64,000 nucleotides of DNA from Streptomyces sp. ITFR-21. Its GTDB lineage: Bacteria > Actinomycetota > Actinomycetes > Streptomycetales > Streptomycetaceae. The translations under genes and the position numbers were made by a program. The notes below the pieces were generated by a model. The model saw only the letters and a program-made list of their open reading frames with translations, was not told the origin of the DNA and did no database searches. Shown piece after piece: positions 51,580-59,736 of this stretch (its first letter is position 1; the number at the start of each line of letters is the position of its first letter). The stretch covers positions 4,771,001 to 4,835,000 of the forward strand of contig NZ_CP134605.1 in assembly GCF_031844685.1 (NCBI RefSeq), given 5' to 3'.

Positions 51580-53583
51580 ATGGGGCTTATGGGGGAGAGT
51601 GCGAGGCTGCTGAATACTCGTCAGAGCCATGGGGAGCGTTGGTCGGCGGGCGAGCTGCCCGCGGCCTCGGGCATTTCGGGGACGACTGTGAACACACGTG
51701 CGGACGGCGGTACGGACGCCACGGTGGCGTCGCTGCTGCCCGCGCAGCGCCGCAAAGGGAGCACCGCCGGCGGGATCGGCGCGGTGGGCGCGGCCGGCGA
51801 CGGCGTCGGCGCGGCCGGCGAGGGTACGGCGGCCGCGGCCGGGGGGCCGCTGTCCGTGCCGGTGCTGCTGACCGAGCTGCCCGACGAGGACACCCTCGCG
51901 ATGCGCGAGGAGGCCGAGATCGAGGCGCGCCACCGCAGGGCCGCCGAGCAGGGCGACCCGGGCGCGATGAGCGCGCTGGGCACCCTGCTGCTGCGCCGCG
52001 GCGACCTGGCCGGCGCCGAGCCGTTCCTGCGCGCCGCCGTCCAGCACGGCGACCGCGCCGCCGCCAACAACCTCGGCCTGCTGCTCAACCAGCACGGGCA
52101 CGCCGACGAGGCCGCCGAGTGGTGGCGGATCGCCGCGGTCGCCGGGTCCGCCGCCGCCGCGCACGCGCTCGGCCGCCACTACCGGGAGCGCGGCGACGAG
52201 CCCGGCGCTGAGTACTGGCTGCGGCAGGCCGCCGAGTCCGGCCACACCCTGGGCGCCTACGCGCTCGCCGACCTGCTCGACCACCGCCGGGACGTGGGCG
52301 CCGAGCGGTGGTTCCGCGCCGCCGCCGAGCACGGGCACCGCGAGGCCGCGTACCGGCTGGCCGGGATCTGCGGGGAGCGCGGCCAGGACCACGAGGCCGA
52401 GCAGTGGTACCGGCAGGCCGCCGCCCGCCGCCACCGCCGGGCCGCGCTGCGGCTGGGCACGCTGCTGGAGGAGCGCGGCGAGCTGAAGGAGGCCGGCCAC
52501 TGGTACCTGACCGCGGCCCGGGACGGCGAGGCGCGGGCCGCCTGCGCGCTGGCGTTCCTGCTGCGCGACGCGGGCGACATCGACCAGGCCGCCACCTGGT
52601 GGCGGCGCGCCGCCCAGGCCGGCGACGGCAACGCGGCCAACGCGCTCGGCGCGCTGCACGCCCACCGGGGCGAGACGCAGACCGCCGAGCGCTGGTACCG
52701 CACGGCGATGGAGGCGGGCGACGTCAACGGCGCCTACAACCTCGGGCTGCTGTGCGCCGGGCAGAGCCGCGGCACGCAGGCCGAGCAGTGGTACCGCAAG
52801 GCGGCGTACGCCGGGCACCGCGAGGCGGCCAACGCGCTGGCGGTCCTGCTGCTCCAGCGCGGTGACGCGGCCGGGGCGGAGCCGTGGCTGTCCAAGGCGG
52901 CCGAGGCGGGCAGCATCGACGCCGCGTTCAACCTGGGCATCCTGCACGCGGCCCGCGGTGACGAGGGCACCGCCCTGCGCTGGTACGAGCGCGCCGCCGC
53001 GTCCGGGCACGCCGAAGCCGCCCTCCAAGTGGCGATCGCGCTCCAGCAGGAGGGCGACCACCACGGCGCCGAGCGGCATCTGCGGTGCGCGGCCGGGGGC
53101 GGCAGCCCCGAGGCGGCGTTCCGGCTCGGGGCGCTGCTGGACCGCAGGGAGCGGGACGACGACGCGGAGGTCGCGGGATCGGGCTCGGTCGAGGCGGAGG
53201 AGTGGTACGAGCGGGCGGCCCGGCAGGGGCACCGCCGGGCCCAGGTCCGGCTCGGCATGTGCGCGGCCAAACGCGGCGACGTGGTGGCCGCCGCCCGGTG
53301 GTACCGGCGGGCCGCCGAGGCGGGCTCCCGCAACGGCGCCTTCAACCTCGGGCTGCTGCTGGCCCGCGAGGGCAGCGAGCCCGAGGCGGCCATGTGGTGG
53401 ACCCGCGCGGCCAACGCCGGCCACGGCCGTGCCGCCCTGCGCATGGCGCTGCTCTCGGCCCGCCGCGGCTCGCTCGCCGAGGCCCAGTCCTGGTGCGCCC
53501 GCGCCATCACCTGCGGGCCGGCCGAAGTGGCCGAGCGCGCCGCCAGGCTGACCGACGCGGTGGCCCACGAACTGACCGCGTGA
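51580..53583 (+). CDS. Sel1/TPR-repeat protein
   Basis: Encodes 667 aa. After about 120 residues of Gly/Ala-rich disorder, some fourteen to fifteen repeats of about 36 residues follow, each of the form AEQWYRQAAxxGHxxAAYxLGxLLxxRGD. This is the Sel1-like/TPR solenoid pattern for protein-protein binding. No enzymatic domain is present. The ATG at 51580 (MGLMGESARLL) is chosen; 51589 is possible. Partners are unknown. The upstream region holds GGTATACC and the terminator of the first tRNA. The long GC-rich stem at 53619-53668 should end the transcript. Confidence 0.88.
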   Translation: MGLMGESARLLNTRQSHGERWSAGELPAASGISGTTVNTRADGGTDATVASLLPAQRRKGSTAGGIGAVGAAGDGVGAAGEGTAAAAGGPLSVPVLLTELPDEDTLAMREEAEIEARHRRAAEQGDPGAMSALGTLLLRRGDLAGAEPFLRAAVQHGDRAAANNLGLLLNQHGHADEAAEWWRIAAVAGSAAAAHALGRHYRERGDEPGAEYWLRQAAESGHTLGAYALADLLDHRRDVGAERWFRAAAEHGHREAAYRLAGICGERGQDHEAEQWYRQAAARRHRRAALRLGTLLEERGELKEAGHWYLTAARDGEARAACALAFLLRDAGDIDQAATWWRRAAQAGDGNAANALGALHAHRGETQTAERWYRTAMEAGDVNGAYNLGLLCAGQSRGTQAEQWYRKAAYAGHREAANALAVLLLQRGDAAGAEPWLSKAAEAGSIDAAFNLGILHAARGDEGTALRWYERAAASGHAEAALQVAIALQQEGDHHGAERHLRCAAGGGSPEAAFRLGALLDRRERDDDAEVAGSGSVEAEEWYERAARQGHRRAQVRLGMCAAKRGDVVAAARWYRRAAEAGSRNGAFNLGLLLAREGSEPEAAMWWTRAANAGHGRAALRMALLSARRGSLAEAQSWCARAITCGPAEVAERAARLTDAVAHELTA

Positions 53584-53618
53584 GCCCGCTGCCCGCGGCG
53601 TGCCCGGCGGTGCCGCGG

Positions 53619-53668
53619 CCCGCGCCGCCGCGCCCCGCTTCTCTTGGGAGAGCGGGCGCGGCGGCGGG
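53619..53668. terminator. Long GC-rich stem after the Sel1-repeat gene
   Basis: About 20 pairs with minor mismatches (left 53619-53643, right 53648-53668). It lies between the Sel1-repeat gene and tRNA copy 2. Confidence 0.65.
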
Positions 53669-53694
53669 CCCGGCACCGGCGGCCGGGAGGCGAT

Positions 53695-53724
53695 TTGGTG
53701 AGGTCAGCCCGTGTGGGCTAAGGT
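53695..53724 (+). promoter_or_regulatory. Promoter of second initiator tRNA gene
   Basis: TTGGTG (53695-53700), 18 bases, TAAGGT (53719-53724); the tRNA begins 13 bases further on. Confidence 0.65.
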
Positions 53725-53737
53725 AAAGACACAACGA

Positions 53738-53814
53738 CGCGGGGTGGAGCAGCTCGGTAGCTCGCTGGGCTCATAACCCAGAGGTCGCAGGTTCAAATCC
53801 TGTCCCCGCTACCA
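53738..53814 (+). tRNA. tRNA-fMet (CAT), copy 2, CCA encoded
   Basis: The 74-base body is identical to copy 1, exactly 2,400 bases downstream, but here CCA follows directly (53812-53814). It has the same initiator hallmarks. The nine bases before the tRNA differ from copy 1 at only one position. Confidence 0.95.
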
Positions 53815-53819
53815 GTGAG

Positions 53820-53863
53820 AAGTCAGGGCTCGGAGGTTCCTCCTCCGGGCCCTGACTTTTTCT
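53820..53863 (+). terminator. Terminator of tRNA copy 2
   Basis: AAGTCAGGGC pairs with GCCCTGACTT, with additional internal pairing, and a run of five T ends it. Confidence 0.85.
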
Positions 53864-53943
53864 TCCGCTTACTTCCGCTTGCTTTCGTTTTCGTCTCCCG
53901 GTTCCTCTTATTAGGGCAAAGTCCGGCCGAACTGCCTTGGTCC

Positions 53944-55359
53944 GTGACCGCCGCCGCGCGATCCTGGTGCCGTACGACGGGGCGAGGCGTGGAGGCGGGA
54001 TTGCTGCGCAGACGGCGGGGGCGGTCCGCGGGTACGGCTGCGGCCGTGGATCCCGGTCGTTGGGACGTGTGGTGCGCCCGTGCGGTCGGTGGCAGGCGGC
54101 GCGAGGACGTACTGGAACTGCTCGCCGCGCTGCGCCGGATACCGGGCGGCCCGTCGCCGGACCGGGCCGCCGCACTCGACGCCCTCGGACGGGCGCCCGC
54201 CGACCTGCTGCTCCTCCTGGACAGGTACGCCCGCAGCGGCCCGCCGCCGGTCGGGGCACCGCCCGCGGTCGGCCGGTGCTCTCCCGCGCTGCTGCTGGCC
54301 TCCCTGGACGCCGACGGCCGGACCCGCGAGGCCGCCGTAGGGCGTCTGGCCGGCTCCGGCGGGCCGCTGGCCGCCGCGGCGCTGGCCCTGCGCACCGTCG
54401 ACTGGGTGCCTCAGGTCCGAGACCGGGCCGCCGCCGCCGTACTGCTGCGCTCGGCTCCCGACGAGGTCGCCGCCGTGGTGCGGATCCTGCTCCGGCTCGG
54501 CGGGCGCAGCCGCGCCGGCGGGCTGCTCGCCGCCTACCGGAAGGTGCTCGGCGAGCCCCCGCACCGCCGCGCGGTCCGGGCGCTGGCCGCGGACGCCGAT
54601 CCCGCGGCCCGCCGCTTCGGCGTCGAACTCGCCCTGGACCTCGGTGAGTACGTCAAGGGCGATCTGCTGCGGGCGGCGCTGCACGACCACGACGAGGTGT
54701 GCCGCCGGCTGTGCGCCGAGCGGCTGCTGGAGATCGACCCGGACCAGGCGGGCGGGCTGCTGCGGGCCCGCGGTGCCCGGGTACGGGAGCTGGCGGTCGC
54801 CGCGCTGCCCCCGGACGTGCCCGCGACCCGCCTGGTGGCGCTGCTCGCCGACCGGGCCAGGATGGTGAGGGCGCAGGCGCGCTGGCAGCTCTACCAGCGC
54901 GGCGAGCCGCCCGCCGACGTCTACCGCAGGCAGCTGCGCCGGGTGGGCCGCGCGCCCGCGCCGACCCGGTTACTGGCCGGACTCGCCGCGGGGCTGGGGG
55001 AGTGCGGGGAGGCCGGGGACGCCCCCCAGCTGGCCCGGCTGCTGACCGACCCGCACGCGGTCGTCCGCCGGGCCGCGGCCCGCGCGGTGGGCCGGCTCGC
55101 CAAGCCCGACGACCTGGTCGGCCTGCTGGGCCCGCTGGCGACCGACCCCGACCCGGGCGTGGCCCGCGAGGTGTTCGAGGCGCTGTCCCGGGTGCCGGAC
55201 GACGTACCGGCGGAGACGCTGTGGATCGGCCGGACCCGTACCGAACCCGCGGTACGCGCGATCGCCGAGCGCATCAGCAGGAACGCCTCGCCCGGGGCGG
55301 CCGGCCGGTCGGCGGCGCGCGGCGTCAGGAGCAGTCGGGGCACAGACCGCGGTAGGTGA
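53944..55359 (+). CDS. HEAT-repeat protein with a TTA codon
   Basis: Encodes 471 aa. It consists mostly of Arg/Ala/Leu-rich helical repeats of about 30-35 residues (for example DPHAVVRRAAARAVGRLAKP), typical of HEAT/armadillo scaffolds such as phycocyanobilin-lyase-like proteins. No catalytic motif is seen. Codon 343 (54970-54972) is TTA, the rarest Streptomyces codon, read only by the bldA tRNA, so its expression should be tied to development. The GTG at 53944 is my choice; the start is not strongly marked. Its last 35 bases overlap the convergent Fur-family gene. Confidence 0.75.
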   Translation: MTAAARSWCRTTGRGVEAGLLRRRRGRSAGTAAAVDPGRWDVWCARAVGGRRREDVLELLAALRRIPGGPSPDRAAALDALGRAPADLLLLLDRYARSGPPPVGAPPAVGRCSPALLLASLDADGRTREAAVGRLAGSGGPLAAAALALRTVDWVPQVRDRAAAAVLLRSAPDEVAAVVRILLRLGGRSRAGGLLAAYRKVLGEPPHRRAVRALAADADPAARRFGVELALDLGEYVKGDLLRAALHDHDEVCRRLCAERLLEIDPDQAGGLLRARGARVRELAVAALPPDVPATRLVALLADRARMVRAQARWQLYQRGEPPADVYRRQLRRVGRAPAPTRLLAGLAAGLGECGEAGDAPQLARLLTDPHAVVRRAAARAVGRLAKPDDLVGLLGPLATDPDPGVAREVFEALSRVPDDVPAETLWIGRTRTEPAVRAIAERISRNASPGAAGRSAARGVRSSRGTDRGR

Positions 55360-55735
55360 CCTCGGCGTCGGTGACGGTGAAGCCGAAGCGCTCGCCGGAC
55401 GGCAGCGCCGCCAGCGGGTCCCCGAGCGGGTGGACATCGCGGATGGTGCCGCAGCGCGAGCAGACCAGGTGCTGGTGCGGCCGGTGGGCGTTGGGGTCGT
55501 ACCGCTTGGCCCGCCCGTCGGTGGCGACCTCGATGACCTCGCCGATGCTGACCATCTCGCCCAGCGTGTTGTAGACCGTGGCCCGGGAGATCTCCGGCAG
55601 CCGGGCGATGGCACGCGCGTGCACCTCGTCGGCGGTCAGGTGCACGTGGTCGCCGTCGAGGACCTCGGCCACCACCCGGCGCTGGGCGGTCAGCCGCCAG
55701 CCCCGGGTGCGCAGTCGTTCCAGCAGGTCGCTCAT
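55325..55735 (-). CDS. catR: Fur-family peroxide regulator (CatR-like)
   Basis: Encodes 136 aa. An N-terminal winged helix (about 1-80, with ISRATVYNTLGEM as the recognition helix) is joined to a metal-binding domain carrying His-rich PHQH and the zinc pairs Cys92/Cys95 and Cys132/Cys135. It is divergent from a catalase gene, the arrangement of peroxide-sensing CatR/PerR regulators. On the minus strand TAGGCT lies 7 bases before the ATG, so translation is probably leaderless; a GTG six bases upstream is the frame's first start. Confidence 0.9.
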   Translation of the reverse strand: MSDLLERLRTRGWRLTAQRRVVAEVLDGDHVHLTADEVHARAIARLPEISRATVYNTLGEMVSIGEVIEVATDGRAKRYDPNAHRPHQHLVCSRCGTIRDVHPLGDPLAALPSGERFGFTVTDAEVTYRGLCPDCS

Positions 55736-55742
55736 GCGCACC

Positions 55743-55748
55743 AGCCTA
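55743..55748 (-). promoter_or_regulatory. -10-like TAGGCT of the Fur-family gene
   Basis: TAGGCT on the minus strand, 7 bases before the ATG at 55735. Confidence 0.45.
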
Positions 55749-55794
55749 ACAGCGCGGGTTCAGATCACGAATTGTTCTGCAACTGACTCTCTTC

Positions 55795-55822
55795 TTGACT
55801 TGGATAAAGTCTAATGTAGGAT
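55795..55822 (+). promoter_or_regulatory. Catalase promoter with overlapping Fur-type inverted repeat
   Basis: TTGACT (55795-55800), 16 bases, TAGGAT (55817-55822). GACTT-GGATA-AAGTC (55797-55811) is an inverted repeat across the -35, in a noticeably AT-rich patch, a plausible site for the divergent Fur-family repressor. Confidence 0.6.
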
Positions 55823-55864
55823 CGTTTCCGGTGACAGTCGAGGTCGGGTCGAACGCAGGGAGAC

Positions 55865-57325
55865 GTGACGGTGCAGGAGACGGGTCCGCTGACCACCGAG
55901 TCCGGGGCGCCGGTCGCGGACAACCAGAACAGCGAGACGGCCGGCCTCGGCGGTCCCGTCCTGGTCCAGAGCCAGCACCTGCTGGAGAAGCTCGCGCACT
56001 TCAACCGCGAGCGCATCCCGGAGCGGGTCGTGCACGCCCGCGGCGCCGGCGCCTACGGCACTTTCACCCTCACCCACGACGTGTCCCGGTGGACGCGGGC
56101 GGCGTTCCTGTCCGAGGTGGGCAAGCAGACCGAGATGTTCCTGCGGCTCTCCACCGTGGCGGGCAACCTCGGCTCGGCCGACGCGGTGCGCGACCCGCGC
56201 GGGTTCGCGCTGGAGTTCTCCACGGAGGACGGCAACTACGACCTCGTCGGGAACAACACCCCGGTGTTCTTCATCAAGGGCGCCGTCAAGTTCCCCGACT
56301 TCATCCACACCCAGAAGCGCGACCCGTACACCGGTTCGCAGGAGGCGGCCAACGTCTGGGACTTCTGGGGGCTAAGCCCGGAGTCGACGCACCAGGTGGC
56401 CTGGCTGTTCTCGGACCGCGGCATCCCGGCGAGCTACCGGCACCTGAGCGGCTACGGCTCGCACACATACCAGTGGGGCAACGAGGCCGGCGAGGTCTTC
56501 TGGGTCAAGTACCACTTCAAGACCGACCAGGGCATCAGGAACCTCACCACCGAGGAGGCCGTGCGGCTGTCCGGCGTGGACCCGGACTCCCACCAGCGCG
56601 ACCTGCGCGAAGCCATCGAGCGCGGTGAGTTCCCGTCCTGGACGGTGCAGATCCAGGTGATGCCGGCGGCCGAGGCGGCGACGTACCGTTTCAACCCGTT
56701 CGACCTGACCAAGGTGTGGCCGCACGCGGACTACCCGCCGGTCGAGATCGGCCGGCTGGAGCTCAACCGCAACCCGGAGAACGTCTTCGCCGAGGTCGAG
56801 CAGTCCGTCTTCAGCCCCGCGCACTTCGTGCCCGGCATCGGCCCGTCCCCGGACAGGATGCTCCAGGGCCGGCTCTTCGCGTACGGCGACGCGCACCGCT
56901 ACCGGGTCGGCGCCAACGCCGACCACCTGCCCGTCAACCGGCCGCACGCCGCGCGGGCGCGCACCCACGGCCGGGACGGCCACCTGTACGACGGGCGGCA
57001 CGGCGGCAGCAAGAACTACGAGCCGAACGGCTTCGGCGGTCCCTTCGAGACCGGCCGCCCGTTGTGGGAGGCCCTTCCGCTGACCGGCACCACGCAGTAC
57101 AGCGCGGCGCCCTCGCACGCCGAGGACAACGACTTCGTGCAGGCCGGCAACCTCTACCGGCTGCTGGACGAGGACGCGAAGTCCCGCCTGATCGAGAACC
57201 TGGCGGGCTTCATCGCCAAGGCGTCCCGCGACGACATCGTCGAGCGCGCGGTGAACAACTTCCGTCAGGCGGACACCGACTACGGCAAGCGGCTGGACGC
57301 CGCGGTCCAGGCCCTCCGCGCCTGA
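55865..57325 (+). CDS. katA: Monofunctional heme catalase
   Basis: Encodes 486 aa, a small-subunit clade catalase. The distal His57 lies in RVVHARGAGAYG, the conserved Asn in the FIKGAVKFPDFIH neighbourhood is in place, and Tyr340 in RLFAYGDAHRYR is the proximal heme ligand. It converts hydrogen peroxide to water and oxygen in the cytosol. The GTG at 55865 is the first start after GGGAGA; a GTG six bases on is possible. It is regulated by the divergent Fur-family gene and ends at the hairpin at 57348-57385. Confidence 0.96.
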   Translation: MTVQETGPLTTESGAPVADNQNSETAGLGGPVLVQSQHLLEKLAHFNRERIPERVVHARGAGAYGTFTLTHDVSRWTRAAFLSEVGKQTEMFLRLSTVAGNLGSADAVRDPRGFALEFSTEDGNYDLVGNNTPVFFIKGAVKFPDFIHTQKRDPYTGSQEAANVWDFWGLSPESTHQVAWLFSDRGIPASYRHLSGYGSHTYQWGNEAGEVFWVKYHFKTDQGIRNLTTEEAVRLSGVDPDSHQRDLREAIERGEFPSWTVQIQVMPAAEAATYRFNPFDLTKVWPHADYPPVEIGRLELNRNPENVFAEVEQSVFSPAHFVPGIGPSPDRMLQGRLFAYGDAHRYRVGANADHLPVNRPHAARARTHGRDGHLYDGRHGGSKNYEPNGFGGPFETGRPLWEALPLTGTTQYSAAPSHAEDNDFVQAGNLYRLLDEDAKSRLIENLAGFIAKASRDDIVERAVNNFRQADTDYGKRLDAAVQALRA

Positions 57326-57347
57326 TCCGACCGTTTGACCGTGAGGC

Positions 57348-57385
57348 CGACGGGGCCGGACGCCGTATGGGCTCCGGCCCCGTCG
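57348..57385. terminator. Catalase gene terminator
   Basis: 13-bp perfect arms (57348-57360, 57373-57385) with a 12-base loop. Confidence 0.75.
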
Positions 57386-57423
57386 TCGCGTCCCGGCCGC
57401 GCGGTCCGCGCGCTGCCGGCCCC

Positions 57424-57465
57424 CGCCGGTCCGGGCCCGCCGGTCCGGGCCCGCCGGTCCGGGCC
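57424..57465. repeat. 14-bp tandem repeat
   Basis: CGCCGGTCCGGGCC occurs three times exactly, with degenerate copies on both sides, between the catalase and CBS genes. Confidence 0.8.
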
Positions 57466-57539
57466 CCCCGGTCCGCGCCACCCGGTCCGGGTGCGGCGGG
57501 CCACCGCCGGGCCGGGCCGTCCTCTCCGCGCCGCCCGCG

Positions 57540-57944
57540 TCAGACGGGCAGCGGGGCGTCGGCCGCCGCCTTGGCCGGGGCCCAGCAGCGGACGATGTCG
57601 CGGACCGAGACGACGCCGGCCGGTTCGCCGCCGTCGAGCACGACGAGGTGCCGGAAACCGCCGCGCAGCATCGCGTCGGCGGCCTCGGTGAGCGTCCACC
57701 GGCGGGTGGCGAAGACGACGTCGGTGGTGGTGTGGGCGTGCGCGGGCTCGCGGTCGGGGTCGAGCCCGGCGCCGATCGCGTCGAGGATGTCGCGTTCGGT
57801 GAGTATGCCGAGCCCGAAGGTGTCGGGGTCGAGGACGATCGCCGCCCCGACGCGCCGGGCGGACATCAGCTGGGCGGCCTGGCGGAGGGTGTGGGCGGGG
57901 CCGATGGTCAGAACCACCGTGCTCATCGCGTCGCTGACCAGCAT
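57540..57944 (-). CDS. Two-CBS-domain protein
   Basis: Encodes 134 aa and consists only of a tandem CBS pair (about 8-58 and 72-125), with LTERDIL and SVRDIVR as the conserved strand-helix ends. Such proteins sense adenine nucleotides (AMP, ATP, S-adenosylmethionine) or act as redox/stress modulators. AGGAGG lies nine bases before the ATG. The upstream 130 bases hold four GTTCAC/GTGAAC half-sites, suggesting a dedicated regulator. It is not clearly in an operon. Confidence 0.92.
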   Translation of the reverse strand: MLVSDAMSTVVLTIGPAHTLRQAAQLMSARRVGAAIVLDPDTFGLGILTERDILDAIGAGLDPDREPAHAHTTTDVVFATRRWTLTEAADAMLRGGFRHLVVLDGGEPAGVVSVRDIVRCWAPAKAAADAPLPV

Positions 57945-58267
57945 GTGGGGGCACCTCCTGGGCGGGCGGCCGACGGGCGGCCCTTCCGTGGACGGTCTGC
58001 GGGCGAACGGTCGGCGGGCGGGCGATCCCGCCCGTGAACGGGTTCACAAGTTCACAAGTCCGCTCCTCCTCATGTTCACATGAGCACAAGGTCGGGTGCA
58101 AGGGGGCGGAGGAAGCATCCCAGGGGCGTGCGGACCGCCGTACGCTCCGGGTGTTCGGCTCGGCGCGGCCTTCCCGTCAGCTCCTGTCAGCTCGCGTCAC
58201 AGCTCTTGAAGCGGCTCCCGGTACGGGCCTCCCGCCGGCCCGCGCCCGGCTCCGCGCGGGGCGGTGC
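57945..58267. other. Intergenic region with GTTCAC operator-like cluster
   Basis: GTGAAC (58034-58039) and GTTCAC (58042-58047, 58050-58055, 58074-58079) lie within 46 bases; the first two form an inverted repeat and the last sits in CATGTTCACATG. The rest, to 58267, contains no convincing gene on either strand. Confidence 0.5.
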
Positions 58268-59068
58268 TCACGGCTGGCCCAGATACCCCAGCAGCTCCTC
58301 GTGCAGCAGCCCGTTGGACGCCGCGGCGTTCCCGCCGAAGGGGCCCGGCACGCCGTCCAGCGAGGTGAAGCGCCCGCCCGCCTCCCGTACGATCACGTCG
58401 TTCGCCGCCATGTCCCACAGGCTCAGCTCGGGCTCCGCGCAGATGTCCACCGCGCCCTCGGCGACCATCATGTACGGCCAGAAGTCACCGTAGCCGCGGG
58501 TCCGCCAGCAGTCCCTGGTCAGGTCGAGGAAGCCGTCGAGCCGCCCCTGGTCCTCCCAGCCGCTCAGCGAGGAGTACGCGAAGGAGGCGTCCTCCACCCG
58601 GTTCACACCGGACACGTGCAGCCGTGTCGCCGAGGTCAGGCTGCGGCCGGTGTACGCGCCGGTGCCCTTCGCCGCCCACCAGCGGCGGTTCAGCGCGGGG
58701 GCGGAGACCACGCCGACCACCACCTCGTCCCCCTGCTCGCCGCGGTCCGCCAGCGCGATCAGGGTCGCCCACACCGGCACCCCGCGCACGTAGTTCTTGG
58801 TGCCGTCGATCGGGTCGACGATCCAGCGGCGCGGCCCGCTGCCCGCGCCGGCGCCGTACTCCTCGCCCAGCACGGCGTCCCGCGGCCTGGCCCGGCCGAG
58901 TTGACTGCGGATCAGCTCCTCCGCCGCCCGGTCGGCCTCGCTGACCGGCGTCAGGTCCGGCTTGGTCTCGACCGTGAGGTCGAGGGCCTTGAAGCGGGCC
59001 ATGGTCGCGGCGTCGGCCGCGTCGGCCAGGACATGGGCGAGTCGCAGGTCGTCGTTGTAGTCGGGCAT
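58268..59068 (-). CDS. hisN: Histidinol-phosphatase (inositol-monophosphatase fold)
   Basis: Encodes 266 aa. GEEYG, DPIDGTKNY and SLWDMAAND are the three metal motifs of the inositol-monophosphatase superfamily; sequence and neighbourhood match the actinobacterial HisN that dephosphorylates histidinol phosphate. Inositol- or fructose-bisphosphate phosphatase activity is the alternative. On the minus strand TAGGGT lies 7 bases before the ATG with no ribosome site, so the transcript is probably leaderless. Confidence 0.9.
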   Translation of the reverse strand: MPDYNDDLRLAHVLADAADAATMARFKALDLTVETKPDLTPVSEADRAAEELIRSQLGRARPRDAVLGEEYGAGAGSGPRRWIVDPIDGTKNYVRGVPVWATLIALADRGEQGDEVVVGVVSAPALNRRWWAAKGTGAYTGRSLTSATRLHVSGVNRVEDASFAYSSLSGWEDQGRLDGFLDLTRDCWRTRGYGDFWPYMMVAEGAVDICAEPELSLWDMAANDVIVREAGGRFTSLDGVPGPFGGNAAASNGLLHEELLGYLGQP

Positions 59069-59075
59069 ACGCCGA

Positions 59076-59081
59076 ACCCTA
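59076..59081 (-). promoter_or_regulatory. -10-like TAGGGT of hisN
   Basis: TAGGGT on the minus strand, 7 bases before the ATG at 59068. Confidence 0.5.
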
Positions 59082-59116
59082 GCGAGCGGGCCCGGCCCGG
59101 CGCTCGGCGGCGGGCA

Positions 59117-59167
59117 GTGTCCGCCGGCCGGTGGTGTCCGTCGGCCGGTGGTGTCCGTCGGCTGGTG
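59117..59167. repeat. 17-bp tandem repeat upstream of hisN
   Basis: GTGTCCGTCGGCCGGTG occurs three times (59117, 59134, 59151), with one base changed in the first and third copies and a partial fourth after them. Confidence 0.8.
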
Positions 59168-59207
59168 GTGTCCGGCGGCGGGCCGGTCCGTGGTCAGTGG
59201 CCGGCGG

Positions 59208-59531
59208 TCAGTGCGAGGAGCCGGAGATCTGCAGGCCGATGACGCCGACGATGACGAAGGAGATCGAGACCAGCTTGAGGGCCGAGACGAGGTCGCCGAG
59301 GAAGGCCATGCCGTAGATCGCCGTGCCGGCCGCGCCGATGCCGGTCCAGACCGCGTAGGCGGGGCCGACGTCGAGCTTCTTCAGGGAAAGGGTCAGCAGA
59401 CCGAAGGAGCCCAGGGCGAAGAGGCAGAAGGCGATGGTGGGCCACAGGCGGGTGAAGCCGTGAGAGAGCTTCAGGCAGACCGCGAAGCCGGTCTCGAAGA
59501 TGCCCGCGACCACCACCAGGAGCCAGGCCAT
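59208..59531 (-). CDS. SMR-family transporter (SugE/Gdx or Qac type)
   Basis: Encodes 107 aa with four membrane helices. Glu13 in helix 1 (GIFETG) is the essential proton/substrate-coupling residue; GPAYAVWTGIGAAGTAIYG is the family's third-helix signature. It exports guanidinium ions or cationic compounds as a dual-topology dimer. The ATG at 59531 has GGAGG seven bases upstream, against a longer frame. I found no convincing guanidine riboswitch upstream. It lies between hisN and rsgA on the same strand. Confidence 0.93.
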   Translation of the reverse strand: MAWLLVVVAGIFETGFAVCLKLSHGFTRLWPTIAFCLFALGSFGLLTLSLKKLDVGPAYAVWTGIGAAGTAIYGMAFLGDLVSALKLVSISFVIVGVIGLQISGSSH

Positions 59532-59736
59532 CGGGTGCCTCCGTTTCCCGCTTGTTCCGTCGTTCCGCGCGACCGCGCGCTGCTGATCATCACACAGCAT
59601 GCCCGCAATCGGCACGGATACAGTGCAGCCGCCCGGTTCCGCTCCGACCGGACGGCGTCCGGCGGTGTCCGGGGGTGTCCGTCGGCGTCCTGCGGCGGTT
59701 CGGTGCCGGACGCCGCCGGGGCCGGTCGGCCGTCCC

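Noticed and set aside
51409..53676. A 755-codon minus-strand frame opposite the Sel1-repeat gene
   Set aside because: Its repeats mirror the sense-strand Sel1 repeats, and the frame crosses the tRNA terminator.
57424..57480. CRISPR-like array from short repeats
   Set aside because: The repeats are 14 bp in direct tandem with no unique spacers.
59532..59640. Guanidine riboswitch upstream of the SMR transporter
   Set aside because: I looked for the paired ACGR-loop hairpins of guanidine-II and the guanidine-III core and did not find a convincing match.
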